A stretch of 64,000 bases of DNA from Corynebacterium spheniscorum (GTDB lineage Bacteria; Actinomycetota; Actinomycetes; Mycobacteriales; Mycobacteriaceae), in assembly GCF_900113445.1 (NCBI RefSeq), contig NZ_FOPJ01000003.1, forward strand, positions 1 to 64,000, read 5' to 3'. Position numbers and translations under genes: made by a program. Within the stretch, counting starts at the first letter, position 1. Every line of letters starts with the position of its first letter. Under the pieces are notes generated by a model. The model was not told where the DNA came from and made no database searches. It saw only the letters and a list, made by a program, of their open reading frames with translations. This document shows positions 1-9,293 of the stretch, in pieces.

Positions 1-258
1 CACCGAGGCAGAACAGGAGAACGGCAACGCCGAATGCTCGAGTGGTACCTACAGGCAAAAACGCAACTGCCTGACGACCCACTAGAGATCGCCAGGCAGT
101 GCAATTTCGGACAAGATCAACTCGCCAAAGTCCTAGATCTTGTCCCAGAAGACCACAACAACGCCGACCAGGAGACCGGTCGACCAGCCTTCTACGACAA
201 CGCTATCCCAACCGAGTACCAACACTCGATCGGCATCCGAAAAGGACCCCTGAAATAG
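1..258 (+). CDS. C-terminal fragment of an unrecognised protein (5' end outside window)
   Basis: The reading frame is open from the first base and ends at a TAG, so this is probably the tail of a gene that starts upstream. An internal ATG at 34 would give 74 residues, but no clear ribosome binding site precedes it. The visible residues are hydrophilic and acidic with no membrane segment, and end in a basic stretch. No family was recognised. The gene converges with the peroxide operon to its right, separated by about 170 bases holding GC-rich palindromes and a terminator. It could also be a spurious frame. Confidence 0.35.
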   Translation, partial: HRGRTGERQRRMLEWYLQAKTQLPDDPLEIARQCNFGQDQLAKVLDLVPEDHNNADQETGRPAFYDNAIPTEYQHSIGIRKGPLK

Positions 259-390
259 CAAGAAGTGTGCCCAATCGGCGACACGCCGAAAAAGCACACA
301 TTTTGCTACTTAACCCGCGGCATACCCCGGCCCCGAGGGGCCTGGGTGGTGTGTGCGGGGCGGGGGCCGGAGGAACTCGGGCAAAGCAAA

Positions 391-415
391 AGCGCCCCAC
401 CAAAGGCGGGGCGCT
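391..415 (-). terminator. Intrinsic terminator of the ahpC-ahpD operon
   Basis: The arms AGCGCCCC and GGGGCGCT form a GC-rich stem just downstream of the ahpD stop. On the minus strand it is followed by a T-rich run (TTTTGCTTTG), as expected for a Rho-independent terminator. Confidence 0.75.
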
Positions 416-427
416 GTGAAGCGGTTC

Positions 428-952
428 TTAGCGAGCGGCTTCGATCATGGTGACCTGGGCGATGGCCTGGACGACGGCAGCGATCTTGACTGCCTCCCAG
501 ACCTGCTCCTTGGTGAGGCCTTCTTCACGGACGGTCTTGTCGTGAGCGATGGTGCAGTGCTCACAGCCGTTCATGGAAGACACCGCCAGGCTCCAGAGTT
601 CGAAGTCGGCCTTTTCAACGCCGGGCTTTGCGATGATGTTCATGCGCAGACCGAACTTGACCTGGGCGTAGTCCTCGCCGAGCCAGGACTTGGCGCGGTA
701 GCCAACGTTGTTCATGGCCATGACGGTGGCTGCGCCGAGAGCGGCGTCGAAAGCCTCGTCGGAGAGGTGCTCCTTGGCTTCTTCGGCGATCTCAGAGAAG
801 ACAGTGTCATTCTGAGTAGCGGCGGCGGTGGCCAGGAGGGTGCCCCAGAGCTGCTGTTCGTTCAGCTCGGTGGAGCGGGTCAGGGAGCCGAGATTCAGCT
901 TCTGATCCTTGGCGTACTCCGGCAGGCTAGAGCGTAGGTTATCGATCGACAT
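428..952 (-). CDS. ahpD: Alkyl hydroperoxide reductase AhpD
   Basis: A 174-residue AhpD-family protein (carboxymuconolactone decarboxylase fold). It carries the CxxC thiol pair at Cys130 and Cys133 in the context [12 protein letters not shown], the same positions as in M. tuberculosis AhpD. In that system AhpD shuttles electrons, with a lipoyl adaptor, to reduce oxidised AhpC. The gene starts directly after the ahpC stop with no spacer, so translational coupling is likely. A terminator follows. This is a cytosolic peroxidase-recycling enzyme, and family assignment is firm. Confidence 0.95.
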   Translation of the reverse strand: MSIDNLRSSLPEYAKDQKLNLGSLTRSTELNEQQLWGTLLATAAATQNDTVFSEIAEEAKEHLSDEAFDAALGAATVMAMNNVGYRAKSWLGEDYAQVKFGLRMNIIAKPGVEKADFELWSLAVSSMNGCEHCTIAHDKTVREEGLTKEQVWEAVKIAAVVQAIAQVTMIEAAR

Positions 953-1549
953 TTACTTCAGGCCTTCCTGCAGGGTTTCCATCTTGTCAATGTTCTTGGT
1001 GGGGTCGTTGGCCTGCCAGTTACAAGCGCAGACCTCTTCAGACTGCAGGGCGTCGAGGACGCGCAGAACTTCGTCAACGTTACGGCCAACGGCGTCCGGG
1101 GTAACGGAAACGAACTGGATGATGCCATCGGGATCAATGATGAAGGTTGCACGATCGGCAACGCCATCCTTGTTCTCAACGCCGAGGGCGCGGATCAGGT
1201 CGTGCTTAATGTCCGAGAACATCGGGAAGGGAACTTCCTTGAGCTCGGGGTGGGTTGCACGCCAGTTGAAGTGCGAGAACTCGTTGTCGGTGGAGCCGCC
1301 GAGAACCTGGGTGTCGCGATCCTGGAATTCCTCATCGAGCTTGCCGAAAGCGGCGATCTCGGTGGGGCAAACGAAGGTGAAGTCCTTCGGGTAGAAGAAG
1401 ACGATCTTCCACTTGCCCTCGTACTTATCCAGGCTGACGGTTTCGAAGTAGTCTTCCGGCTGGGCTGCGTTGACCTCGTGGAGGTCGCCGCCCTTGAGTG
1501 CTACTAGTTCGAACTCGGGGAACTTCTCGCCAACGGTAAGGATTGCCAT
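953..1549 (-). CDS. ahpC: Peroxiredoxin AhpC
   Basis: A 198-residue 2-Cys peroxiredoxin that reduces hydrogen peroxide and organic hydroperoxides. The peroxidatic Cys61 sits in FTFVCPTE, and Cys174 and Cys176 lie in the C-terminal CACNW; all three match the M. tuberculosis AhpC numbering. The ATG at 1549 is chosen because a CTGGAGG ribosome binding site lies about 10 bases upstream and the protein then begins like the family (MAILTVGEKFP). A 73-codon upstream extension of the frame is low-complexity and falls in the leader. It is the first gene of ahpCD, divergent from oxyR, and is probably induced by OxyR under peroxide stress. Confidence 0.96.
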   Translation of the reverse strand: MAILTVGEKFPEFELVALKGGDLHEVNAAQPEDYFETVSLDKYEGKWKIVFFYPKDFTFVCPTEIAAFGKLDEEFQDRDTQVLGGSTDNEFSHFNWRATHPELKEVPFPMFSDIKHDLIRALGVENKDGVADRATFIIDPDGIIQFVSVTPDAVGRNVDEVLRVLDALQSEEVCACNWQANDPTKNIDKMETLQEGLK

Positions 1550-1723
1550 GTAATGAGCCTCCAGAAAAATTGTGTGCGACGCGAAATGTGGTGGGCTGCC
1601 TGTGAATGAGCGCCCCGGCTGTTGGACGTTGGGGGTCCGTGGGACCTTGTCGTGGGACCTTAAGTGGGTCTGTGACCTGTTTTGTCCTGCTGGGGCGTTC
1701 GCCCAAGAGCGACGCTGAGATCT

Positions 1724-1781
1724 ATTATGCCGACCAAAACCTGCCGTGTCAATAACTTTTCTGAACAAGTTGCTATATAGT
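1724..1781. promoter_or_regulatory. Divergent ahpC/oxyR promoter region
   Basis: On the minus strand a TTGACA (1752-1747) and a CATAAT (1729-1724) are separated by 17 bases: a strong sigma-A promoter for ahpC, giving a leader of about 165 bases. On the plus strand TATATAGT (1774-1781) ends seven bases before the oxyR ATG, implying a leaderless oxyR transcript. The oxyR -10 lies just upstream of the ahpC -35, where an OxyR dimer would be expected to bind and control both. The promoter elements are seen; OxyR binding is inferred. Confidence 0.7.
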
Positions 1782-1788
1782 CATAGGC

Positions 1789-2751
1789 ATGAGCAATAAA
1801 GAGTATCGTCCGACCCTCTCGCAACTGCGCACTTTTGTGACTATCGCAGAGAACCGGCACTTTGGCACTGCCGCCGCGAAACTGGGGATTTCGCAACCCT
1901 CGCTCTCGCAGGCGCTGAGCGCTTTGGAATCCGGCCTGTGCATGCAGCTAATTGAACGCTCCACCCGCAAGGTGATTGTGACCAGCACCGGACAGGACCT
2001 ACTGCCCTATGCCAAGGCCACCTTGGATGCAGCAGATGCCTTTTTGGCGCGTTCCCGTGGGGCTCATGGCCCGCTGCATGGGGCGTTGACCATCGGGGTG
2101 ATTCCGACTGTGGCGCCTTATGTTTTGCCCTATCTACTCGGGCTCATGCAGGAAACCTACCCGGACCTAGAACCCCGGATTATTGAAGATCAAACCGCCC
2201 GCCTGGTGAATATGCTGCGCGAAGGCACCCTGGATGTGGCGATTATTGCTACCCCGGCGGAAGCTGTGGGGATTTCTGAGCGCACCTTGTACCACGAACA
2301 ATTTGTGGTGGTAGTGCCAGAAGATCACCCCTTGGCCGGGCGCAATGACCTCAAACTTGATGCCCTCAACGACCTCAATTTACTGCTCCTTGAAGATGGT
2401 CATTGCCTGCACGATCAAATTATTGACCTGTGCCGCAAGGCGGAGATCAACCCCACCGAAGCCACCACGGCAATTACCCGCGCCAGCAGCTTGACGACGA
2501 TTATGCAGCTGGTTGTGGCCGGGATGGGTGCCACCTTGGCACCGCTGAGTGCCGTGGGCCCGGAATGCCACCGCGATGGTGTGGCCACCGCGCGCTTTGC
2601 CCCGGGGATTACCGCGGAACGCCATATTGGGTTGGCTTTCCGCGCCTCCACCTCGCGTGAGGAAGAGTTTGAACTTTTAGGCGAGCTGGTGAAGAAGGCC
2701 TACGCACAAGCCGTGGAAGCCTTTGGCGAGGAAGCGGTGCTCGAAGCTTAA
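1789..2751 (+). CDS. oxyR: Hydrogen peroxide-sensing LysR regulator OxyR
   Basis: A 320-residue LysR-type regulator. The N-terminal winged helix-turn-helix (about residues 8-66, LSQLRTFVTIAENRHFG) is followed by a periplasmic-binding-like sensor domain. The redox pair is Cys206 and Cys215, nine residues apart as in E. coli OxyR (199/208), in the context EDGHC...LC. The gene is divergent from its expected target ahpC-ahpD and is likely autoregulated from the shared intergenic region. The start ATG sits immediately downstream of a -10-like TATATAGT, so translation may be leaderless. Confidence 0.93.
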   Translation: MSNKEYRPTLSQLRTFVTIAENRHFGTAAAKLGISQPSLSQALSALESGLCMQLIERSTRKVIVTSTGQDLLPYAKATLDAADAFLARSRGAHGPLHGALTIGVIPTVAPYVLPYLLGLMQETYPDLEPRIIEDQTARLVNMLREGTLDVAIIATPAEAVGISERTLYHEQFVVVVPEDHPLAGRNDLKLDALNDLNLLLLEDGHCLHDQIIDLCRKAEINPTEATTAITRASSLTTIMQLVVAGMGATLAPLSAVGPECHRDGVATARFAPGITAERHIGLAFRASTSREEEFELLGELVKKAYAQAVEAFGEEAVLEA

Positions 2752-2781
2752 AGTGCTGCGGCTAGACTTTTCGGGATAGCT

Positions 2782-5700
2782 ATGAATAATCAGCACACTG
2801 AACCGCGTGGATTAAAGCGTGAGTTATATGAGGCCCTGCCGACGCTCACCATCGCCGATGAGCACCGCTTTCGCCGAAGGCTACGCCGTGCCCGCAACCC
2901 CAAAGCCTTAGCCGCTATTGCACAGGACTTAAAGGCTGCGGCGGCGATCCCGCAGCGCCGCGAGGAGGCCCTACCGGCGGAGATCACCTATCCGGCGGAT
3001 CTGCCGGTGGTATCCCGGCGCGAGGATATTGCTAAGGCCATTAGCGAGAACCAGGTAGTGGTGATTGCTGGTGAAACGGGTTCCGGTAAAACCACCCAGA
3101 TTCCTAAGATCTGTTTGGATTTGGGGCGTGGGCGACGCGGCCTGATTGGGCATACCCAGCCACGCCGCTTGGCGGCACGCACGGTGGCGGAGCGGATTGC
3201 TGATGAGCTGGGCCAAAAGGTTGGCGAGTCGGTGGGCTATGCGATTCGTTTTGATGATCAGGTGGGGCATAGTACCTCCGTGAAGCTGATGACGGATGGC
3301 ATTTTGCTGGCTGAGATGCAGCGGGATCGCTACCTGAATGCTTATGACACCATCATTATTGATGAGGCGCATGAGCGTTCTTTGAACATTGACTTTTTGC
3401 TTGGGTATCTCAAGCAGTTGTTGCCTAAGCGTCCGGATTTGAAGGTGATTATTACCTCCGCGACGATTGATCCGGAGCGTTTTGCCCAGCACTTTGCTTC
3501 TGGGGGTGGTGATGGCGCTCGGGGCGCAGGCGCCTCGGCTGCTGGGGGCGCTGGTGCTGGGGGCGCTGGGGGCGCTGGTAGTGCCGAGGTCAAGCCGGCG
3601 CCGATTGTGGAGGTATCGGGGCGTACCTATCCGGTAGAGATCCTCTACCGGCCCTTGGTGCGGGAACTTCCGGATGGCAAGGAAGTAGATATTGATCCCA
3701 TTGATGGCTTATGCGACGCCATTGAAGAGCTCATGGGCTATGGCAATGGCGATATTTTGTGCTTCTTTGCTTCCGAGCGTGAGATTCGCGACGCCATGGA
3801 GGTTATTGAAGGCAAGAAGTGGAAGGGAGTGGAGGTCACTCCCCTCTTTGGTCGGTTATCGAATCAAGAACAGCACCGCGTATTCCAGCCGCATAGTGGG
3901 CGGCGCATTGTTCTAGCAACCAATATTGCGGAGACCTCTTTGACGGTGCCGGGGATCCACTATGTGGTGGATACCGGTACGGCACGTATTTCTCGATATT
4001 CGACTCGGACGAAGGTCCAAAGGTTGCCGATCGAGCCGATCTCGCAGGCTAGTGCGCAGCAGCGTTCTGGTCGATGCGGACGTGTGGCTGATGGTGTGGC
4101 GATCCGCTTGTATTCGGAGGAAGATTTTCTTTCTCGCCCGGAGTTCACTGATCCGGAGATTCTGCGCACGAACTTAGCCAGCGTCATTTTGCATATGGCT
4201 TCTTTGCGCCTCGGTGATATTGCGGAGTTCCCCTTTGTACAAGCCCCCGCACCGAAAGCGATTCGAGATGGGTTGTTGTTGCTGCATGAACTCGGGGCGT
4301 TGGGCGAAAGTGAACGCGATGGGCTGCCGGTACTGACCCAGGTTGGTAAGGACCTGGCGAAGATTCCGGTGGATCCTCGCTTGGCCCGGATGATGGTGGA
4401 AGCCCAAACCCAAGGCTGCTTGCATGATGTGATTGTGCTGGTAGCCGGCATGACTGTGCAGGATGTGCGGGAGCGGCCACTGGAGTATCAGGCGCAAGCG
4501 GATCAACAGCATGCTCGCTTTAAGGACCCGGAATCGGACTTCATGGCGATGCTAAAGCTCTGGGATTATTTGCAGGAATCCCGCAGTGAGCTTTCCGGGA
4601 ATGCCTTCCGTAAGAAGATGAAGAAGGAATTTCTGCACTACCTGCGCATCCGTGAGTGGCGGGATTTGGTGCGCCAGCTCAGTGAAGTGACCGCGCAGCT
4701 GGGCTGGGCGAAACTCCATGAGGTTGCCGGCGAGCGGGATCGCGATGCGATCCATAGGTCTTTGCTGGCGGGTTTGTTGAGCCAGATTGGTTCGCGGGAA
4801 ACCGAGTCGAAGGAATTTCATGGTGCCCGCGGCGCTAAGTTCATGATTTTCCCGGGTTCCGCGTTGGCGAAGAAGCCCCCGCGCTTTATTATGGCCGCGG
4901 AATTGGTGGAAACCAGTAGGTTGTGGGCCCGTGATGCGGCGAAGATTGAGCCGGAATGGGTGGAGCGCCTCGCCGAAGGCTTGTTGAAGCACTCCTATTC
5001 AGAACCACATTGGTCTACGAAGCGGGCAGCCGCGATGGCCTACCAGCGTTCGACTTTGTATGGCGTAACGATTGTGGCGGATCGCCTGGTGCCTTATCAC
5101 CGAGTGGATCGCGCAGCGGCGCGAGATATGTTCATCCGGGAAGCCCTGATTGCCGGTGAGTGGACCACGCACCACCACTTCTTTCACGAGAATCTAGCGA
5201 AGTTGGATGCTGCAACTGGTGTGGAAGAAAAGGTACGCCGCCGTGGTTTGGTGGCGGACGAGGATCGACTCTTTGAGTTTTATGATGCCCGCTTACCTGC
5301 GAATATCACCACCGGTAGGCATTTCGATTCCTGGTGGAAGAAGAAACGTCGCACGGACCCGGAACTGTTGGACTTTGATCCTGACAAGCTGCTTTCTGAT
5401 GATGCGCACGCGATTAGCGAGGAAGCCTTCCCGGATCGTTGGTCGAAGGGCGATATTGACTATGACCTGATGTACCGCTTTGAGCCGGGGCATAAAGAAG
5501 ATGGCGTAACTATCCGTATCCCGGTGCCGCTATTAGCCAATATGGATACCGAGGGTTTTGATTGGTTAGTTCCTGGGCTTCGCGGGGAGTTGCTGACTGA
5601 GCTGATTCGTTCTTTGCCGAAGGGCATCCGCCGCACGGTGGTACCGGCCCCGGATTTCGCTGAGCGTGCATTGCCTTTGCTCAAGCCCTATATTTCACCG

Positions 5701-6789
5701 CTGAATGAGCAGTTGGCGGAAGCGCTGCGCAGCCTGGGGGCTAAGGGTATTGATGCTTTAGATTTCCAGCCTGCCAAGCTGCCGAATCACCTGAAGATGA
5801 ATTACGCGGCGGTGGATAAGCGCGGCAAGATCATTGATTGTGACCGCGACTTGGATGCTTTGAAGCATCGTCAGGCCCCGAAGATTAGTAGTTCTGTCTC
5901 ACGAGTTGGCCGCGCGGTGGAAATGGCTGCGGCAAAGGCGTGGACCCCAGAAACTTTGGGTGCCATTGATGACAAGGCCACCACTGTGGTGGATGGCCAT
6001 GAGGTGGCCGTCTACCCTGCTCTGGTTGCTACCGCTGAGGGTGTGGAGGTGCGAGCTATGCCGACGAAGGCTCAAGCTGATGCCTCGATGCTCACCGCAA
6101 CACTGACCTTGTTGATGCGTGAGATCAAGGTAAATACCAACCAGATGATCAAGGGGCTGGGCCTCAAGGAGCGCGTTGCGGTGCAGAATTATCCGCATGG
6201 TGGTGCTGAGGGCTTAGTTGATGATGCACGGGTGACAGCGATCCGTGATCTGCTTCTAGCTGCCGGTGGGCCGGTACGAGATCCCGAAGGCTTCGGAGAA
6301 CTCAAAGCGAAGATTGCACCCCAGGTGCCAGGAGAAGTACGTAAGCACGTAGTGACCTTGGCGCCGGCATTGGCGGATTATCTCAGTGTTGCCCAGGAGC
6401 TTGATAAGTGGGAAGGCGACTCCATTGAGGATATGAAGCAGCAACTAGCTTTCTTATTGCCAGAGCACGCGATTTCTCGACATGGGATGCAGCGACTTCG
6501 GCATCTGCCGCGGTATCTGCGAGCGATGAAGCAACGCCTTGGAGATTTGGAATTGGATTCCGAGCGCGATGCATTGCGTCAGGATGAGATTGATGAGGTC
6601 AAGGCCTATTTGCGGGCGAAGCTGCGTAACCTGCCCGGTGGCCGAACCTCTGCTGCTGCGTTGAAGGATGTGCAGTGGTTAATCCAGGAACTGCGGGTGA
6701 GCCTATTTGCCCAACAATTAGGGACCGCGCGACCGGCCTCGGTGCGGCGAGTAAAGAAAGCAATTGATGCTTTGCCGGCCGCAAATTAG
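2782..6789 (+). CDS. hrpA: DEAH-box ATP-dependent RNA helicase HrpA
   Basis: A 1335-residue HrpA-type helicase, about the usual length (E. coli about 1300). Walker A GETGSGKTT is near residue 97, DEAH (IIIDEAHERS) near 194, SAT near 227, and the motif VI region QRSGRCGR follows later. The helicase-associated and C-terminal DUF3418-type regions extend to the end. HrpA remodels RNA and in E. coli rescues stalled ribosomes. Unusually, residues about 240-271 are almost all Gly and Ala, inserted between motif III and the second RecA-like domain; this looks like a flexible expansion. It starts 30 bases after oxyR, perhaps with read-through, and ends at a strong hairpin. Confidence 0.95.
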   Translation: MNNQHTEPRGLKRELYEALPTLTIADEHRFRRRLRRARNPKALAAIAQDLKAAAAIPQRREEALPAEITYPADLPVVSRREDIAKAISENQVVVIAGETGSGKTTQIPKICLDLGRGRRGLIGHTQPRRLAARTVAERIADELGQKVGESVGYAIRFDDQVGHSTSVKLMTDGILLAEMQRDRYLNAYDTIIIDEAHERSLNIDFLLGYLKQLLPKRPDLKVIITSATIDPERFAQHFASGGGDGARGAGASAAGGAGAGGAGGAGSAEVKPAPIVEVSGRTYPVEILYRPLVRELPDGKEVDIDPIDGLCDAIEELMGYGNGDILCFFASEREIRDAMEVIEGKKWKGVEVTPLFGRLSNQEQHRVFQPHSGRRIVLATNIAETSLTVPGIHYVVDTGTARISRYSTRTKVQRLPIEPISQASAQQRSGRCGRVADGVAIRLYSEEDFLSRPEFTDPEILRTNLASVILHMASLRLGDIAEFPFVQAPAPKAIRDGLLLLHELGALGESERDGLPVLTQVGKDLAKIPVDPRLARMMVEAQTQGCLHDVIVLVAGMTVQDVRERPLEYQAQADQQHARFKDPESDFMAMLKLWDYLQESRSELSGNAFRKKMKKEFLHYLRIREWRDLVRQLSEVTAQLGWAKLHEVAGERDRDAIHRSLLAGLLSQIGSRETESKEFHGARGAKFMIFPGSALAKKPPRFIMAAELVETSRLWARDAAKIEPEWVERLAEGLLKHSYSEPHWSTKRAAAMAYQRSTLYGVTIVADRLVPYHRVDRAAARDMFIREALIAGEWTTHHHFFHENLAKLDAATGVEEKVRRRGLVADEDRLFEFYDARLPANITTGRHFDSWWKKKRRTDPELLDFDPDKLLSDDAHAISEEAFPDRWSKGDIDYDLMYRFEPGHKEDGVTIRIPVPLLANMDTEGFDWLVPGLRGELLTELIRSLPKGIRRTVVPAPDFAERALPLLKPYISPLNEQLAEALRSLGAKGIDALDFQPAKLPNHLKMNYAAVDKRGKIIDCDRDLDALKHRQAPKISSSVSRVGRAVEMAAAKAWTPETLGAIDDKATTVVDGHEVAVYPALVATAEGVEVRAMPTKAQADASMLTATLTLLMREIKVNTNQMIKGLGLKERVAVQNYPHGGAEGLVDDARVTAIRDLLLAAGGPVRDPEGFGELKAKIAPQVPGEVRKHVVTLAPALADYLSVAQELDKWEGDSIEDMKQQLAFLLPEHAISRHGMQRLRHLPRYLRAMKQRLGDLELDSERDALRQDEIDEVKAYLRAKLRNLPGGRTSAAALKDVQWLIQELRVSLFAQQLGTARPASVRRVKKAIDALPAAN

Positions 6790-6806
6790 TGGGTCCAAAC
6801 AGCACT

Positions 6807-6841
6807 AACGCGCATCGCTTGGGTTTGAAGCGATGCGCGTT
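6807..6841. terminator. Strong hairpin between hrpA and the MFS gene
   Basis: A perfect 14-bp stem (AACGCGCATCGCTT / AAGCGATGCGCGTT) with a 7-base loop lies between two convergent genes. No long U-run follows on the plus strand, only TGTGTT, so it probably works as a bidirectional barrier. Confidence 0.65.
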
Positions 6842-6869
6842 GTGTTGTGTTTAGGCCGTGGCGTGGTGC

Positions 6870-8318
6870 TTAGAGTTTCTCGGGATCATCCACGCCGATG
6901 GTTTCGGCTTCGGTTTCGCGACCCCAAGCATCTGAGTAGAGGCGAGAGCGAACCAGCAGGAACCAGACGATGCCCAAAGCAGCGACGCAGGCGATGATGA
7001 AGAAGAGCGTCGAGTAGGAGGACAGTGCGCCTTCTGGCACCCCAGGCATACCGAGGTTGCTGAAGGCCTGCCGACCCATCCACGGACCAATCAGAGCGAT
7101 CGCAATGGAGGGCGAAACGTTCATGATCAGGTCATTCATGCCCACTGCGCGGCCAGATTCGGAGACATCAACCGTACCCATCACGGTATCGACCACCGGG
7201 GCGAAGGCCATGCCCAAGCCGGCGAAGAAGAAGACCGCTGCGATACCGATGGCCACAATGCCGTGGTGCAAGGTGAAGGCAGCAATGAGCGCACCAGCAA
7301 CCAGCAGCCCACCGGCCAGCAGGATGCCGGGGCCGCGGCCAATCTTGCCGACAATGCGACCGGAGGTCACGCCCATGACGGTGGCGCAGAGATAACCCCA
7401 CAGCAGGACCAGTGACATTTGGCTTGGCGTGTAGCCGGCTACCTCGTGCCCTGCTTGGTTGAGCAGCGGGGTCATGGCGTAGTTACCGAAGTAGAAGAGA
7501 ACGACGATGCATACAGCCATGAGGTAACGGCGGTTGGCGAAGAAGGCCGGGGTGACAAATGGGTCCTTGGCCTTGGAAATGTAAAGGGCGAAGACGATGG
7601 CCAGAACAATGAATAGGCCAAGGATCCACCACTGCATGAGGTTGAAGAAGAACACCAAAGCACCGATGGTGATGCCGGCAAGGATGAAGCCCACGGTGTC
7701 GATATGAGAACCAGCGCGAGAAAGGTTCGGCAGGTTCTTCATCAGCAGCGGGATAAAGACCACGGAGAACAGCGGGATGGCGAAGAGATACACCCAGTTG
7801 ATTTCCGCGAGGAAGCCGGCGGTGAGCACACCAATGGCCGTAGACAGCTGATAGGCCGCGGTGAAGACACCGAAGTAGATGACCTTCTTAGGCCCAGGCA
7901 CGTACTTAGTGGCAATGACTAGGTACACCGAGCCGGCCACTTGGGCGCCAGCTGTTTGGATGGCGCGGGCCAGGATGACGGTCCAAATATTCCCAGAAAG
8001 TACCAACCCGAGGACAGAGCCGATGACAATCAGTGTCATGCCGACCATCATCATCTTCTTCAGGGAGACGAAGTCACCGAGGGAACCGTAGATGACACAG
8101 ACGATGCCCAGCACAATGCCGGGGATGGCGGTAACCAGCGAAGCTTTTTCGGGGGCGCCGAGTTCTTCGCCGATGGTACCGAGAACCAGGTTGAAGCCCT
8201 GGATGCACAAGATAGCCAGGATGAAGATGACGATGAGTGCGGGCATCGTCTTCAGTGCTCGACGTTGAACCTCGTCGATGGCGAGCTGTTCATCCGCTGT
8301 TACTTGCGTAGTGGACAT
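6870..8318 (-). CDS. MFS transporter, probable nucleoside uptake (UriT-like)
   Basis: A 482-residue major facilitator superfamily protein with many hydrophobic segments, by eye 12 to 14 (DHA2-like size), and short charged loops such as RIVGKIGRG. The tail is acidic. It starts 21 bases downstream of a nucleoside hydrolase gene in the same direction, which suggests it imports the hydrolase substrate. In C. glutamicum a uridine operon pairs an MFS carrier (UriT) with a hydrolase (UriH); this is the basis for the guess. No LacI-type regulator or ribokinase accompanies it here, so substrate identity remains an inference. Confidence 0.75.
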   Translation of the reverse strand: MSTTQVTADEQLAIDEVQRRALKTMPALIVIFILAILCIQGFNLVLGTIGEELGAPEKASLVTAIPGIVLGIVCVIYGSLGDFVSLKKMMMVGMTLIVIGSVLGLVLSGNIWTVILARAIQTAGAQVAGSVYLVIATKYVPGPKKVIYFGVFTAAYQLSTAIGVLTAGFLAEINWVYLFAIPLFSVVFIPLLMKNLPNLSRAGSHIDTVGFILAGITIGALVFFFNLMQWWILGLFIVLAIVFALYISKAKDPFVTPAFFANRRYLMAVCIVVLFYFGNYAMTPLLNQAGHEVAGYTPSQMSLVLLWGYLCATVMGVTSGRIVGKIGRGPGILLAGGLLVAGALIAAFTLHHGIVAIGIAAVFFFAGLGMAFAPVVDTVMGTVDVSESGRAVGMNDLIMNVSPSIAIALIGPWMGRQAFSNLGMPGVPEGALSSYSTLFFIIACVAALGIVWFLLVRSRLYSDAWGRETEAETIGVDDPEKL

Positions 8319-8339
8319 GGTGGGGACCCAGGTATTCCT

Positions 8340-9293
8340 TTACTTGGATTCAGCGACGGAGGTAATACGGGACATGAATTCCTTGAGGAAGCGGTCGACA
8401 TCCACGCCGACAGCTACCTTCATGGTCTTCTCGGGATCATTTAGGCGAGTCTCATCACCGATGGTGCGACCGCGAGTCGGACCTTCCACATCGACCTTCA
8501 TATTGATGTCGAGGCAGGTAACCAGGCTCGGGTCAACGGCAACGGCCACGGCGAGCGGATCGTGCAGGCCGCAACCACCAAGGTGCGGTGCGGTGGTTTC
8601 GTAAGCCTTGATGTAGAAGTCGGTCATATCCGCCAAGAAGGTGCCGGCCTGAGTACCAAGGTCGCGCCATTGCTGGGTTTCCTTGTAGGTCAGCAGGGTT
8701 TGCAAGGTGACATCCAGGCCGATCATGGTGACCTTCGCGCCGGAGCGGAAGAGCTCGTTGGCGGCCTCAGGGTCTTGAGAGATATTGGCTTCGGTCCAGG
8801 CGTTGACGTTGCCTGGGGTGACCAGGGCACCACCCATGATGACGATATTGGCGTTGTCTTTGAAGGTGGGGTCCTTGCGGATTGCCGCGGCCAGGTTGGT
8901 CATGGGGCCGGTGGCGACGATGACGAGATCGTCTCCATACTTTTTGACGGATTCGATCATGAAGTCGACCGCGTCGGTGTCTTCGGGCTTGCGATCGGAC
9001 GCCTTGATGTCGACTTCGCCGACACCGTCTTTGCCGTGAATGAATTTGGAGATCTCGAGCACTTCGAAGTCATCGGATTCTTGTGCGTGAGGAATTCCGG
9101 GGAACACGGGAACATCGGGGGCGCCCAATAGATCAAGAATGGCAAGGTCATTATCCATGCCGGTTTGCATCAACACATTGCCATAGGTGCCGGTGATGCC
9201 GATGAGTTTCAGTTCCGGGGAACCTAAGGCATAGGCAATAGCGAGGGCGTCGTCGACGCCGGTGTCCAGATCCAAAATGATGTTCTTAGTCAT
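8340..9293 (-). CDS. Ribonucleoside hydrolase (IunH/UriH family)
   Basis: A 317-residue inosine-uridine-preferring nucleoside hydrolase, which splits a ribonucleoside to base and ribose in the cytosol. The calcium and ribose-binding N-terminal motif DLDTGVDDA is intact, as is the MGGA region in the middle. The ATG at 9293 aligns the protein with the family start (MTKNIILDLDTG); in-frame starts further upstream would add 4 to 12 residues. It is the first gene of a pair with an MFS transporter and is preceded by a long intergenic region with inverted repeats. A paralogue lies at 57.6-58.6 kb. Confidence 0.88.
   Translation of the reverse strand: MTKNIILDLDTGVDDALAIAYALGSPELKLIGITGTYGNVLMQTGMDNDLAILDLLGAPDVPVFPGIPHAQESDDFEVLEISKFIHGKDGVGEVDIKASDRKPEDTDAVDFMIESVKKYGDDLVIVATGPMTNLAAAIRKDPTFKDNANIVIMGGALVTPGNVNAWTEANISQDPEAANELFRSGAKVTMIGLDVTLQTLLTYKETQQWRDLGTQAGTFLADMTDFYIKAYETTAPHLGGCGLHDPLAVAVAVDPSLVTCLDINMKVDVEGPTRGRTIGDETRLNDPEKTMKVAVGVDVDRFLKEFMSRITSVAESK

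Noticed and set aside
329..342. GGCCCCGAGGGGCC palindrome as an attachment site
   Set aside because: A short GC palindrome without a partner copy or integrase in the window; more likely part of the convergent terminator region.
353..937. Open frame of about 190 codons opposite ahpD
   Set aside because: Antisense shadow; ahpD is a recognised family with its catalytic Cys pair.
1550..1768. 73-residue N-terminal extension of AhpC
   Set aside because: The extension has low-complexity composition, covers the promoter leader, and the internal ATG has a good ribosome binding site and the family start.
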